From NCBI RefSeq assembly GCF_001562115.1, contig NZ_CP013926.1:930001-994000 (forward strand): 64,000 nt of DNA, given 5' to 3'. The notes beneath the pieces are model-generated. The model saw only the letters and a list, made by a program, of their open reading frames with translations. It was not told where the DNA came from and did no database searches. The position numbers were made by a program, and so were the translations under genes. Shown here one piece after another: positions 1 to 8,480 of the stretch (within the stretch, counting starts at the first letter, position 1; every line of letters begins with the position of its first letter). The stretch is from Alteromonas stellipolaris (GTDB taxonomy: Bacteria; Pseudomonadota; Gammaproteobacteria; Enterobacterales; Alteromonadaceae).

Positions 1-60
1 GCCGTACTGTTTGTATTTGTTTACTTGCTGAAGAAAGAATACTGGCGAGAAGTGCACTAA
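1..60 (+). CDS. petC: Cytochrome c1 C-terminus (partial)
   Basis: Only the last 19 codons and the stop are present. They encode a hydrophobic stretch followed by a basic tail (KKEYWREVH), which fits the C-terminal membrane anchor of cytochrome c1 of the bc1 complex. The position directly upstream of sspA-sspB is where petC lies in many gammaproteobacteria. The assignment rests on this tail and on synteny only, because the haem-binding part is outside the window. Confidence 0.7.
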   Translation, partial: AVLFVFVYLLKKEYWREVH

Positions 61-84
61 TCGCACAGAATTATGTATAATAGC

Positions 85-110
85 AAAGGGGGCTTCTCGC
101 CCCCTTTTTT
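85..110 (+). terminator. Rho-independent terminator after petC
   Basis: A GC-rich hairpin (GGGGGC, short TTCTC loop, GCCCCC) is followed directly by a run of six T. It separates the bc1 operon from sspA. Confidence 0.85.
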
Positions 111-169
111 AGTATTTGAATTTCGCCCGATTTAGTGGGCATAACTAGTTTCTCGACGGAGGAAATTGA

Positions 170-802
170 ATGGCCGTAGCCGCGAATAAACGTTCTATTA
201 TGACGTTGTTCTCTGACACAATTGATATTTACAGCCATCAGGTGCGTATTGTGTTGGCAGAAAAAGGTGTGGGTGTTGAAATAAGCTACACAGATCCTAG
301 CAATCTGTCAGAGGATCTGTTGGAGTTAAACCCTTACGGAACCGTTCCAACTCTTGTTGATCGTGAACTGGTGCTTTATAAATCGCATATCATCATGGAA
401 TACCTTGATGAGCGTTTCCCGCATCCACCACTTATGCCAGTTTATCCGGTATCTCGTGGCCAAAGCCGTCTTATGATGCACCGCATCGAGCAAGACTGGT
501 ATTCGTTAGCAGCTCGTATCTTCCGTGGTGAAGGTAACGTTGAAGCTGCGCGTAACGACTTACGTGAAGCGCTACTTGCATTAGCACCTGTATTTGGTGA
601 ATTGCCTTACTTCATGAGCGAAGAATTCAGCTTAGTTGATTGTTATCTTGCTCCGTTATTATGGCGCTTACCTGCTTTAGGTATTGAGCTTAATGGCGCA
701 GGTAGTAAAGAAATTAATGCATACATGAACCGTATCTTCTCTCGCAGTTCATTTAAAGCATCGTTAACCGATCAAGAGCGCGAGATCCACAACCCACTAT
801 GA
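170..802 (+). CDS. sspA: Stringent starvation protein A
   Basis: RNA-polymerase-associated protein with a glutathione S-transferase fold that modulates transcription under starvation and acid stress. The 210 residues match the E. coli length and are colinear with it. The thioredoxin-like N-terminal domain spans about residues 10-86 and the helical C-terminal domain the rest. The surface Pro-His-Pro patch known to contact sigma-70 and RNA polymerase is present at residues 84-86. The start has a GGAGGA site about 7 bases upstream. The stop overlaps the sspB start in an ATGA arrangement, so the pair is translationally coupled. Confidence 0.96.
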   Translation: MAVAANKRSIMTLFSDTIDIYSHQVRIVLAEKGVGVEISYTDPSNLSEDLLELNPYGTVPTLVDRELVLYKSHIIMEYLDERFPHPPLMPVYPVSRGQSRLMMHRIEQDWYSLAARIFRGEGNVEAARNDLREALLALAPVFGELPYFMSEEFSLVDCYLAPLLWRLPALGIELNGAGSKEINAYMNRIFSRSSFKASLTDQEREIHNPL

Positions 803-1254
803 CATCTATGACGTCTAATCAGCCCTACCTATTAAGGGCCTTTTACGAATGGATAGTGGACAACGATCTCACCCCATACATTGTTGTTGATGCAACCAAT
901 GAAATGGTGGAAGTGCCTTTAGAGTTTGTTAAGGACGGGCAAATCGTTTTAAACGTGTCGCCTAGTGCGTGTGTGAACTTCTCATTGGACCTAACCGGGC
1001 TTTCTTTTCAAGCTCGTTTTGGTGGCCAACCAAGAAGGTTAAGCATGCCTAGCGAAGCCATTATGGCGATTTATGCTCGTGAAAATGGCGCTGGTACTGT
1101 ATTTGCTACCGAAGAGGAGATGGCCAAAACAAGTAAGCCATCTGAACCTCAAGCCACTGGGCCTGCTTCTATTGAAGACGTCGACGCGTCTGATAATATA
1201 GATGCACCCGTTCCCCCTAAAAAGGGAAAGCCTACCTTAAAAGTTATTAAATAA
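799..1254 (+). CDS. sspB: ClpXP adaptor SspB
   Basis: Adaptor that binds ssrA-tagged polypeptides and delivers them to ClpXP. The N-terminal substrate-binding domain covers about residues 5-112. It is followed by an acidic, low-complexity linker (about 113-140). The extreme C-terminus, KGKPTLKVIK, matches the conserved ClpX-docking tail of the family. It overlaps sspA by four bases, and a hairpin terminator follows, so sspA-sspB form a two-gene operon as in enteric bacteria. The first methionine fits the overlap, but a second ATG at codon 4 could also serve. Confidence 0.95.
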   Translation: MTSMTSNQPYLLRAFYEWIVDNDLTPYIVVDATNEMVEVPLEFVKDGQIVLNVSPSACVNFSLDLTGLSFQARFGGQPRRLSMPSEAIMAIYARENGAGTVFATEEEMAKTSKPSEPQATGPASIEDVDASDNIDAPVPPKKGKPTLKVIK

Positions 1255-1260
1255 GCATTC

Positions 1261-1301
1261 TGACTTTCTGCTGCCTTAGCAGGAAGTCAGCTTATTCTTT
1301 A
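1261..1301 (+). terminator. Terminator after sspB
   Basis: Twelve-base inverted repeat with one mismatch (TGACTTtCTGCT / AGCAGgAAGTCA) around a 5-base loop, seven bases after the sspB stop. The T-run is interrupted (GCTTATTCTTT), so the terminator may be moderate. Confidence 0.65.
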
Positions 1302-1390
1302 CCATTCAAATATGTAGCTCGCTACTTTTTCTGTTACTTTCCCAGTTTACTAATATAGTTATTAACATTAACTAGTTTGAAAGTGAACTT

Positions 1391-1744
1391 ATGCAAAACG
1401 CCCCTATTAAAGATCTTATTGAGTTCAGTGATTTTGAAAAGCTGGATATTCGTGTAGGTACTATTATCAATGTTGCTGACGTGGAAAAGTCTAAAAAGCT
1501 GATGAAGCTCGCTGTAGATTTTGGTGATCATCAACGCTCAATTCTTGCGGGTATTAAACAAGAGCGTGAAAACCCTTTAGAGATTAAAGGCAAGCAAGCG
1601 CTGTTTGTCGTGAATTTACCCGAGCAAAAAATGGCGGGCGAAGTATCCCAAGGTATGTTGTTCGATATTGGCTACGCTGATAATTTAACGCCTTGTTTGG
1701 CCATGCCTGAAACACCAATGCCCAACGGTAGTAGAGCAGGTTAG
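1391..1744 (+). CDS. CsaA-like tRNA-binding (OB-fold) protein
   Basis: A single tRNA-binding domain of 117 residues, the fold also found at the C-terminus of methionyl-tRNA synthetase and in the secretion chaperone CsaA. Diagnostic segments are the LDIRVGTI strand near residue 18 and the GEVSQGMLF stretch near residue 80. It could act as a CsaA-type chaperone or as a trans-acting tRNA binder; the sequence does not decide between these. It lies alone between a terminator and an AraC regulator gene and has no recognisable operon partner. Confidence 0.85.
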   Translation: MQNAPIKDLIEFSDFEKLDIRVGTIINVADVEKSKKLMKLAVDFGDHQRSILAGIKQERENPLEIKGKQALFVVNLPEQKMAGEVSQGMLFDIGYADNLTPCLAMPETPMPNGSRAG

Positions 1745-1902
1745 TTAGAAGAACTCGGTATCTTTACCCGTATCAGGGGCGAAACTCTTTGTGCTAAAAT
1801 AATCACTAAGTATCAAGTGGTCTTATTTATGGCAGTGTAATCTGCTAAAATATGCCTATTTGTATCGTTATTGTTTTATATCTGTCTTTTGGTGCCAGCA
1901 TA

Positions 1903-2802
1903 ATGTTCAAACAAGAAATTAAAACGCTCATCGAGAATAAGCTTACCAAAGATGGCTTATTTGAAACCGGTGTTAAAGGTGTGCAACTATTCAGAGTGAC
2001 CGAAGGGGTTCGTTGTGCGCCTGCGGTATACGAGCCTACAGTAGTGGCAATTGTCAGTGGTACCAAGGAGGCGATACTAGATGGGAAGTCTTATGTCTAT
2101 GGCACTGACCAATACATGTGCTGCAGCATGTCTATGCCTGTAGAGGCGGGCACACCTAGCGCGTCACCCGACAATCCACTGTTGGGAGTATTCATTTCCC
2201 TTGATACTCGTGTGATGACCGAGCTTACCATGGAAGTAGAGCGGGCTTGCGGCATGCAAAGACAATCAAAAGGGGCTAAGTTTCCGCCAAGTATTGCATT
2301 GTCTGATTGGGACAATGACTTTGCTGAAGCGCTAATGCGATTATTGCAGTTAAGCCAAAATACGGCGGATACCGCTGTACTTGGCGACAGTCGCCTTCGC
2401 GAAGTCTATTACGCCATATTGAAAGGGGGGGCTGGGGAATCGGCAAGACGCGCATTTGGGGTAGGCAATGAAATTGCTCGCGCCATCGACTATTTATCAA
2501 CGCGTTTAGATGAAACGGTCACCATCGAGGATATGGCATCGCAGGTGGGCATGAGCAGGGCGGTATTCCATCGCAAGTTTAAACAAGCGACAAGCATGTC
2601 GCCAATTCAATTTATAAAGTCTATGCGATTGAATACGGCAGCAATGAAAATTGTAGGTGGTATGAACGTGAATGAAGCCGCGATGGACGTGGGTTACGTG
2701 AGCTCATCTCAATTTAGCCGAGAGTTCAAACGTTTGTACGGACAATCACCCAAGCGATGGAGCCAAGGTAGGCAAATACCCGCAGGATTGCTTGAGTATT
2801 AA
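1903..2802 (+). CDS. AraC-family transcriptional regulator
   Basis: Regulator of about 299 residues. The N-terminal part (about 10-165) resembles the AraC_N cupin-like domain. The C-terminal part (about 190-290) holds two helix-turn-helix motifs, with the signature VNEAAMDVGYVSSSQFSREFKR. An upstream in-frame ATG at 1852 would add 17 mostly hydrophobic residues; I prefer 1903 because family members begin close to this point, although no strong ribosome-binding site supports either. No flanking catabolic gene suggests a target. A similar regulator sits beside yqhD in this window. Confidence 0.88.
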   Translation: MFKQEIKTLIENKLTKDGLFETGVKGVQLFRVTEGVRCAPAVYEPTVVAIVSGTKEAILDGKSYVYGTDQYMCCSMSMPVEAGTPSASPDNPLLGVFISLDTRVMTELTMEVERACGMQRQSKGAKFPPSIALSDWDNDFAEALMRLLQLSQNTADTAVLGDSRLREVYYAILKGGAGESARRAFGVGNEIARAIDYLSTRLDETVTIEDMASQVGMSRAVFHRKFKQATSMSPIQFIKSMRLNTAAMKIVGGMNVNEAAMDVGYVSSSQFSREFKRLYGQSPKRWSQGRQIPAGLLEY

Positions 2803-2983
2803 ACTAAAGGTGTAAGCCGATTGTATTGCATTGTCGCAAATATATTGGGATGGTAAATAAGTGCATTACACCTTGTTAAGTCAAAAGCAACATTTACGAC
2901 TAACCACAAAATTGTAAAAGAAATTTCGTTCTTCAAGCACAAAAACTATTTGTCATAAAATAAAAATAATAGGCAGTGCAGTA

Positions 2984-5002
2984 GTGGAACAATTACTTTT
3001 AAATAACCGACAAAAATTACAAGCGGCTATTCCTCTGATTAACAGCTACAACGATAGGTTTGATGATTTGAACCATTGGTGGGGCAAAATCTCGCTTATA
3101 GGTAAAATCAATAGCCATAATGTGTCAGATAGCATTTTAGAAGAAATGCTTAGCACCAAAGAGAAATTCTCTGAGTTACAGGGTCGGCTCATTCAAAACC
3201 TGATGAAAGAGCACTTGTTGAAACGTTTGGCTGATGATCATAATAAATCTCAAGTCGCTATCGATATTCTTATCAGAAATTTGTTTGAACGTACTGCCGA
3301 TGTAGGCTTTCTGGCAACTGATGATGATATCCGAGCTTTCTTGCTCAACACTGACTCGCAATCTGAAGACATTAACAATATTCGCTATCGTCTAGAGGAA
3401 TACGTAAAAAAATACAGTGTATACGATGAAATTCTTCTTCTCGATACGCAGGGGCGGGTAAAGGCTAATTTGGACAGTGATAGTCCAATTGAATTTAGCG
3501 AAGACCCTCTAATTTCGAAAACCTTATCGTCTAAAGATGACTATACAGAAACCTTTCGTTATTCAGATCTTCAACCCCATAAGCGCAATGCATTAATTTA
3601 TTCATGCGCGATTAGGGAAAGTAACGAGAAGGATGCAAGAACCCTAGGTGTTCTTTGTTTATGCTTTAAATTCGACGATGAAATGCAGTCTATTTTTAAG
3701 AACTTGCAATCTGAACGTGCCGCTAGCAGCATTATGATTGTGTCTGAAAACAGAGAAGTCATGGCGACTAGCCATCCACAAAAATTCAAAATTGGTGAAA
3801 AAATACCTAAGTGTGGTTCTCCTGACTTAGTCACTATGAAACACAATAGCTTTATATCCACAACGTCGGCAACCAAGGGATACCAGGGTTTTAAAGGCTT
3901 ATCATGGCAGGGTGTAGCTATGACGCCATTAAATAATGCTTTCAAGCATTCAAATGATACCGTGCAACTTCAAACAGACTCTTGTCAGTTACTTAATTCA
4001 AAACTCTTTTCCGATGAATTGAAGCAAATATTCAAAACATCGATGTTAATCAATGACGATCTGAGTTTAGTGGTATTGAATGGTATTATTGCTGCAGCGC
4101 GCAACAATGCTGTTGAATTCATGCCGGTACTTTCTGAGATCAAATCGACCGGCGAGAGCATAGCGTTAATTTTTTCTAATTCTATCGATAACCTACAATC
4201 TACCGTGATCAGCGCACGTCTTGGTGATGTTAGATTTTGCGCCAGTTTAGCGGTAGATATTATGGATCGAAACCTATACGAGAGAGCGAACGATTGTCGT
4301 TGGTGGGCGCTTACCACTGCGTTCCGACAGCATTTGCAACTTCCTACCGTAACGCCTGATGCTCAACAAAAAATTTCAGATATTCTTCGTTACATTAATG
4401 ACCTCTATACGGTTTACACCAATTTATACGTTTATGATAAAAATGGCATTATTATCGCGGTATCTAACAAAGAACATGCGTCAGTGGTTGGAGACAAAGT
4501 TGATCCGCACAGTGGCGCCATAGATGCGTTAAATTGTACGGATTCACAAGAATATTCGGTGTCGAGATTCGTTCCGAGCCCGCAGTACGATAATAAGCAC
4601 ACTTACATCTATAACGCGTCAATTACCAGTCTAAAACAAAATAGTGTTGTGGGCGGGATAGGCATTGTGTTTGACAGCGCTCCACAATTTAGTGAAATGT
4701 TAAACGATTCGTTACCAAAAGATGAAAGCGGGCATACTTTGATGGGCTGTTTTGGCATGTTTTGTCAGCGTGACGGCATGATCATTTCTTCTACAGAAGG
4801 TTGCCCTCAACACGTTGGGGAGGTTATCGAGATAGAACCATCTCTTTTAGGCTTAGCTAATGGTGAGGAAGACTCTCGAATTATAAATTACCAAGGGAAG
4901 AAATACGCAATAGGTGTTGCTGCGTCTAAAGGGTATAGAGAATATAAAACAACCGGTGATTATCGAAATGATGTGGTGGCCTTCATCATGATGCCAAGCT
5001 AA
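2984..5002 (+). CDS. Soluble tandem-Cache protein with MCP-tip-like segment
   Basis: A 672-residue protein starting at GTG, with no signal peptide and no transmembrane helix. Two similar sensory modules occur, at about 90-315 and 420-670. Each starts with an N-L-(F/Y)-E-R-x-x-D motif (residues 89-97 and 420-428), continues into a Cache/PDC-like fold with a strand such as EILLLDTQGRV or LYVYDKNGIII, and ends in a related A-x-KGY segment (288 and 638). Between them, residues 350-395 resemble the hairpin tip of chemoreceptor signalling domains (LNGIIAAARNN compared with the typical LNAAIEAAR), but degenerate. The gene stands alone, convergent with mgtE. Cytoplasmic ligand sensing linked to chemotaxis arrays is an inference. 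Confidence 0.75.
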   Translation: MEQLLLNNRQKLQAAIPLINSYNDRFDDLNHWWGKISLIGKINSHNVSDSILEEMLSTKEKFSELQGRLIQNLMKEHLLKRLADDHNKSQVAIDILIRNLFERTADVGFLATDDDIRAFLLNTDSQSEDINNIRYRLEEYVKKYSVYDEILLLDTQGRVKANLDSDSPIEFSEDPLISKTLSSKDDYTETFRYSDLQPHKRNALIYSCAIRESNEKDARTLGVLCLCFKFDDEMQSIFKNLQSERAASSIMIVSENREVMATSHPQKFKIGEKIPKCGSPDLVTMKHNSFISTTSATKGYQGFKGLSWQGVAMTPLNNAFKHSNDTVQLQTDSCQLLNSKLFSDELKQIFKTSMLINDDLSLVVLNGIIAAARNNAVEFMPVLSEIKSTGESIALIFSNSIDNLQSTVISARLGDVRFCASLAVDIMDRNLYERANDCRWWALTTAFRQHLQLPTVTPDAQQKISDILRYINDLYTVYTNLYVYDKNGIIIAVSNKEHASVVGDKVDPHSGAIDALNCTDSQEYSVSRFVPSPQYDNKHTYIYNASITSLKQNSVVGGIGIVFDSAPQFSEMLNDSLPKDESGHTLMGCFGMFCQRDGMIISSTEGCPQHVGEVIEIEPSLLGLANGEEDSRIINYQGKKYAIGVAASKGYREYKTTGDYRNDVVAFIMMPS

Positions 5003-5039
5003 ATAACCTTAAAGCAACCTGTAAGCGATTGTCGCGGCG

Positions 5040-6398
5040 TTACATTAAAAACAGGGTCGCAGTACCTAAGAATGCAAATATACCCACTACATCAGTAATG
5101 GTAGTGAGTATTACGCTTCCGGCTAGCGCAGGGTCTATTTTCAAACGTTTCATGATGAGTGGCAAGGTAGCGCCTGCCATTGCTGCGGCTATCATATTAA
5201 CCAACATGGCAAAGGCGATAATGATGCCTAGCATGTAGTCTTGTTTCCAAAGCGCTATTACCGAAGCAATTAAGATTGCCCAAATCGCACCGTTTAAGAA
5301 ACCAATAGATATCTCTTTGCTGATTAACCAGCGGGAGTTGTTGGCATTAACGTGCCCAAGTGCCATACCACGAATAACGAGGGTAAGTGTTTGGTTACCT
5401 GCTACGCCGCCCATACTAGGCACTATGGTATTGAGTATGGCTAGTACAGCTAGTTGGCTTAATGTGGCTTCAAATAAATCACTTACCATGGCTGCCATTA
5501 GCGCGGTAACCAGGTTTACAGCCAGCCATACTGAGCGTCGCTTGGTACTTTGAAGTACGGGGGCAAAGGTATCTTCGTCATCGTCTAAACCCGCCATACT
5601 CATCATGGAATGCTCAGCGTCTTCACGAATAATATCAACCACGTCATCAATAGTAATTCGGCCGACTAGACGGTGTTTTTCATCAACCACCGGGGCTGAT
5701 AGCCAATTATAACGTTCGAACAAGCTGGCAACTTCATCATCTGGCATATGAACAGGAATGGCTTCAGACTCTTCATCCATTACATCCGATACCTTGGCTT
5801 CGGTTTCTGCGGTAAGTAATCGCGTAACCGGAACGATACCGACTAAATTATCAGTTCGATTCACTACATAAAAGGTATCGGTGTTTTCAGGTAATTCGCC
5901 TTTAAGGCGAATATAACGAAGTACAACATCAATGGTCACGTCAGGGCGAAGAGTGATGGTGTCGGTATTCATGATGAACCCAGCAGTCTCTTCACCGTAT
6001 GACAGCGCTTGTTCAGCTCTGAGTCTGTCTTGTGCATCCATTGAATCAAGAATATCTTGCAGCACTGGTTCTGGAAGGCTGCTAAGGGTAACCGCTAAGT
6101 CATCGGTATCCATTTCTTCTAACGCGTCTACTACGTTGGCAGGCAGCATCTTGGTGATGATACCGTTACGTACGTCGTCAGAAAGTTCTTCTAGAATATC
6201 ACCGTGGAAGTCACCATCAATAAGCTCCCATAGTTCGTCACGGGTGCGGCTTGGGCTAGATTCGAGAATATGTGCAACATCAGAAGGGGGTAATTCCAGC
6301 AGAAGCTTACGTACAGAAACAAATTGGCCGTTAATTAACGCGCCATTAAGTGCCCTGAGTTGGCTTTGTACGTATTTTGAGACCAGCGCTTCTGCCAC
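5040..6398 (-). CDS. mgtE: Magnesium transporter MgtE
   Basis: Mg2+ channel/transporter of 452 residues. Order of domains: an MgtE_N helical domain (about 20-135), paired CBS domains (about 138-265) that sense cytosolic Mg2+, and five membrane helices (about 290-450) with the conserved PSMGGVAGNQTLT segment in the pore region. The start is GTG, giving MAEALVSKY. The gene is convergent with the Cache-protein gene and its 5' end faces away from ptsO, so it is probably transcribed on its own. No magnesium riboswitch was recognised in the 160 bases upstream. Confidence 0.94.
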   Translation of the reverse strand: MAEALVSKYVQSQLRALNGALINGQFVSVRKLLLELPPSDVAHILESSPSRTRDELWELIDGDFHGDILEELSDDVRNGIITKMLPANVVDALEEMDTDDLAVTLSSLPEPVLQDILDSMDAQDRLRAEQALSYGEETAGFIMNTDTITLRPDVTIDVVLRYIRLKGELPENTDTFYVVNRTDNLVGIVPVTRLLTAETEAKVSDVMDEESEAIPVHMPDDEVASLFERYNWLSAPVVDEKHRLVGRITIDDVVDIIREDAEHSMMSMAGLDDDEDTFAPVLQSTKRRSVWLAVNLVTALMAAMVSDLFEATLSQLAVLAILNTIVPSMGGVAGNQTLTLVIRGMALGHVNANNSRWLISKEISIGFLNGAIWAILIASVIALWKQDYMLGIIIAFAMLVNMIAAAMAGATLPLIMKRLKIDPALAGSVILTTITDVVGIFAFLGTATLFLM

Positions 6399-6556
6399 TG
6401 CTTTTGCCTAAAAATGGAATTCTTTATAACGATAGGATATCGCACTTGCCATGACGCTGTCATGACAAAAGCGCAGCGGGGACAGACAATTACGGGTTAT
6501 ATGATGAAATTATAAGCGGCTTTATTCAGAAAGTCGTAACACAGGCAAGTGTAGTA

Positions 6557-6829
6557 TTATTCGTCTTCGTTAAAACGGCCTTCAATTAAGGTTTCAATGG
6601 CGTTTAGTGCTGCTTCAGCATCATTCCCTTCAACCACTACGTTCACCTGTTCACCTTGGTGGCTTTCTAGCATCATTAAGCCCAACACACTGTTCGCATC
6701 GGCTTTCTTATCGCCTTTAACCAGCACGATTTTAGCGTCAAATTGATTGGCTAATTGAACCAACTGGGTGGCGGCGCGGGCATGTAAGCCCAACTTATTG
6801 ACGATAGTAAGTGTTTTTTCAATAGTCAT
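6557..6829 (-). CDS. ptsO: Phosphocarrier NPr of the nitrogen PTS
   Basis: HPr-like protein of 90 residues, the same length as E. coli NPr. The phospho-accepting histidine is His16 in the motif GLHARA. The conserved regulatory region near residue 45 (ADANSVLGLMML) is present. The start at 6829 overlaps the rapZ stop by one base (TAATG), showing coupling. An upstream in-frame start exists but lies inside rapZ and is rejected. NPr relays phosphate from PtsP to PtsN (IIA-Ntr), which is encoded two genes upstream. Confidence 0.93.
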   Translation of the reverse strand: MTIEKTLTIVNKLGLHARAATQLVQLANQFDAKIVLVKGDKKADANSVLGLMMLESHQGEQVNVVVEGNDAEAALNAIETLIEGRFNEDE

Positions 6830-7680
6830 TACTGGTTTAACTCGCGGTGGCGAATTTGAACATCTGGGTGCATTTCGCCAAAGGTTTTCGCTAACGATTG
6901 CGCAATAAATACTGAGCGGTGCTGACCGCCAGTACACCCAATCGCAATGGTGACATAACTACGGTTATTGCGTTCCAAATGTGGCAGCCATGTGGTTATT
7001 AAGTTCTGAATTTGCCAAATAAATTTTGTCACAACAGGCTGAGAGCCCAAAAACACTTCTACAGGAGCGTCTAAGCCAGTTAAGTGCTTTAAATCTGGTT
7101 CCCAATGGGGGTTGGGTAGAAAGCGGGCGTCAAATACATAGTCGGCATCTTTAGGTATGCCGTGCTTGAAGCCAAACGATTCAAACACCAATACCAAACG
7201 AGAGCTTTTCTTACCTAGAATTCGCTCGCGAATAAGTTCTGCGAGTTGATGAATGGTGAGCTTATCTGTATCAATATACAAATCGGCGCGCTCAACAATA
7301 GGCGCAAGTAAATCTGATTCGGCTTTTATCGACTCAGATAAGGATTTGTTGAGCTTGGCTAACGGGTGAAGTCGGCGTGTTTCACTGAAACGCTTCACCA
7401 GCACATCGTCGCTGGCGTCGATATACACAATGGTCATAGACCAAGACGAGGGTAGGTAATCTAAAATCTCTACCAAGTCGGCTGGATTTTTTGGCAGGTT
7501 TCTTACATCAATACTTACCGCGACTTGGTCATATTCATCAACCACAGTATGGGTAAGGGTAGGGAGAAGGTTAACCGGAATATTATCTACGCAATAGTAG
7601 CCTAAGTCTTCAAGGGCACGTAGCGCAACTGATTTTCCTGAACCGGATCGACCACTGATAATAATCAGTTTCACCTGCAT
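6829..7680 (-). CDS. rapZ: RNase adapter protein RapZ
   Basis: Nucleotide-binding protein of 283 residues that, in enteric bacteria, presents the sRNA GlmZ to RNase E and so controls glucosamine-6-phosphate synthase. A Walker A motif (GRSGSGKS) lies near residue 9. The C-terminal domain carries the conserved GCTGGQHRSV motif near residue 250. It sits between ptsN and ptsO as in E. coli. GlmY and GlmZ are not in this window, so conservation of the sRNA circuit here is not shown. Confidence 0.95.
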   Translation of the reverse strand: MQVKLIIISGRSGSGKSVALRALEDLGYYCVDNIPVNLLPTLTHTVVDEYDQVAVSIDVRNLPKNPADLVEILDYLPSSWSMTIVYIDASDDVLVKRFSETRRLHPLAKLNKSLSESIKAESDLLAPIVERADLYIDTDKLTIHQLAELIRERILGKKSSRLVLVFESFGFKHGIPKDADYVFDARFLPNPHWEPDLKHLTGLDAPVEVFLGSQPVVTKFIWQIQNLITTWLPHLERNNRSYVTIAIGCTGGQHRSVFIAQSLAKTFGEMHPDVQIRHRELNQ

Positions 7681-7708
7681 TTCTCCCTTTAAAATATGGT
7701 GCTGTGCT

Positions 7709-8155
7709 TTATTGGCTTAAAGCCGTAATAATGTCGTCACTGGTGGAGGCCCGCCTAATGGCTTTCACCGTTTCTTTATCACTTAGTTTACCGGCAACGG
7801 TAGCAAGTGTTTGTAAGTGACCTTCTGTTTTCTCTTCAGGCACTAACAAGGCAAAGAATATATCTACGGGTTGATCGTCAAGCGCATCAAAATCGATGGC
7901 AGGGTTACTGGTTACAATAATGGCGATAACGTGTTCTAAACCCGGTAATCGACCGTGAGGCAATGCAATGCCATTGCCAATACCCGTACTTCCCATTCGT
8001 TCACGGGCAAGTAGGCTAGCTAACACTGTGGCCTGATCGATGTCGGGATTATTTTTAGCGGCAATGTCGCTAATAATCTCTAAAATACGTTTTTTACTAT
8101 TACATTGAACCGCACACTCGGTGCGGTCCAAACTTACTATGGCTTGAATTTCCAT
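7709..8155 (-). CDS. ptsN: PTS IIA-like nitrogen-regulatory protein PtsN
   Basis: EIIA-Ntr of 148 residues. The phosphorylatable histidine is His67 in GIALPHGR. It receives phosphate from NPr and in relatives regulates potassium transport, sigma-E and sigma-54 related functions. It is located 8 bases after hpf and 28 bases before rapZ, in the usual rpoN-linked order. Length and colinearity with E. coli PtsN make this assignment secure. Confidence 0.95.
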   Translation of the reverse strand: MEIQAIVSLDRTECAVQCNSKKRILEIISDIAAKNNPDIDQATVLASLLARERMGSTGIGNGIALPHGRLPGLEHVIAIIVTSNPAIDFDALDDQPVDIFFALLVPEEKTEGHLQTLATVAGKLSDKETVKAIRRASTSDDIITALSQ

Positions 8156-8163
8156 ACTAATAT

Positions 8164-8451
8164 TTAGTGCTTTTTCAGCTTTTCCTTATGCTTGATAACT
8201 TGCCTGTCGAGCTTGTCGATCATGCTATCTATCGCCGCATACATGTCTGTATTATGAGATGAAGCAAACACTTCTGCGCCGCTAAGGTGCATGGTGGCTT
8301 CGGCTTTTTGATTGAGTTTTTCGACGTTCAGGATGACATGCACATTAGATATGTGGTCAAAGTGACGCTCTAGTTTGCTGAACTTAGTATCGACATAGCT
8401 ACGCAAAGAGTCAGTAATTTCGACATGATGACCGGTAAGGTTGATTTGCAT
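8164..8451 (-). CDS. hpf: Ribosome hibernation promoting factor
   Basis: Short HPF/YfiA-type protein of 95 residues (same length as E. coli Hpf) that binds the small subunit and promotes dimerisation of idle ribosomes in stationary phase. The core starts MQINLTGHHVEITDSLR and ends in a basic KHKEKLKKH tail. There is no long C-terminal dimerisation domain, so this is the short form. The AGGAAG-like site upstream supports the start. It lies directly downstream of rpoN. Confidence 0.95.
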   Translation of the reverse strand: MQINLTGHHVEITDSLRSYVDTKFSKLERHFDHISNVHVILNVEKLNQKAEATMHLSGAEVFASSHNTDMYAAIDSMIDKLDRQVIKHKEKLKKH

Positions 8452-8480
8452 ATTTCGTCTTCCTTAAATTATCAAGGCCT

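Noticed and set aside
1334..1534. Minus-strand frame overlapping the CsaA-like gene
   Set aside because: Shadow of the conserved tRNA-binding-domain gene on the plus strand.
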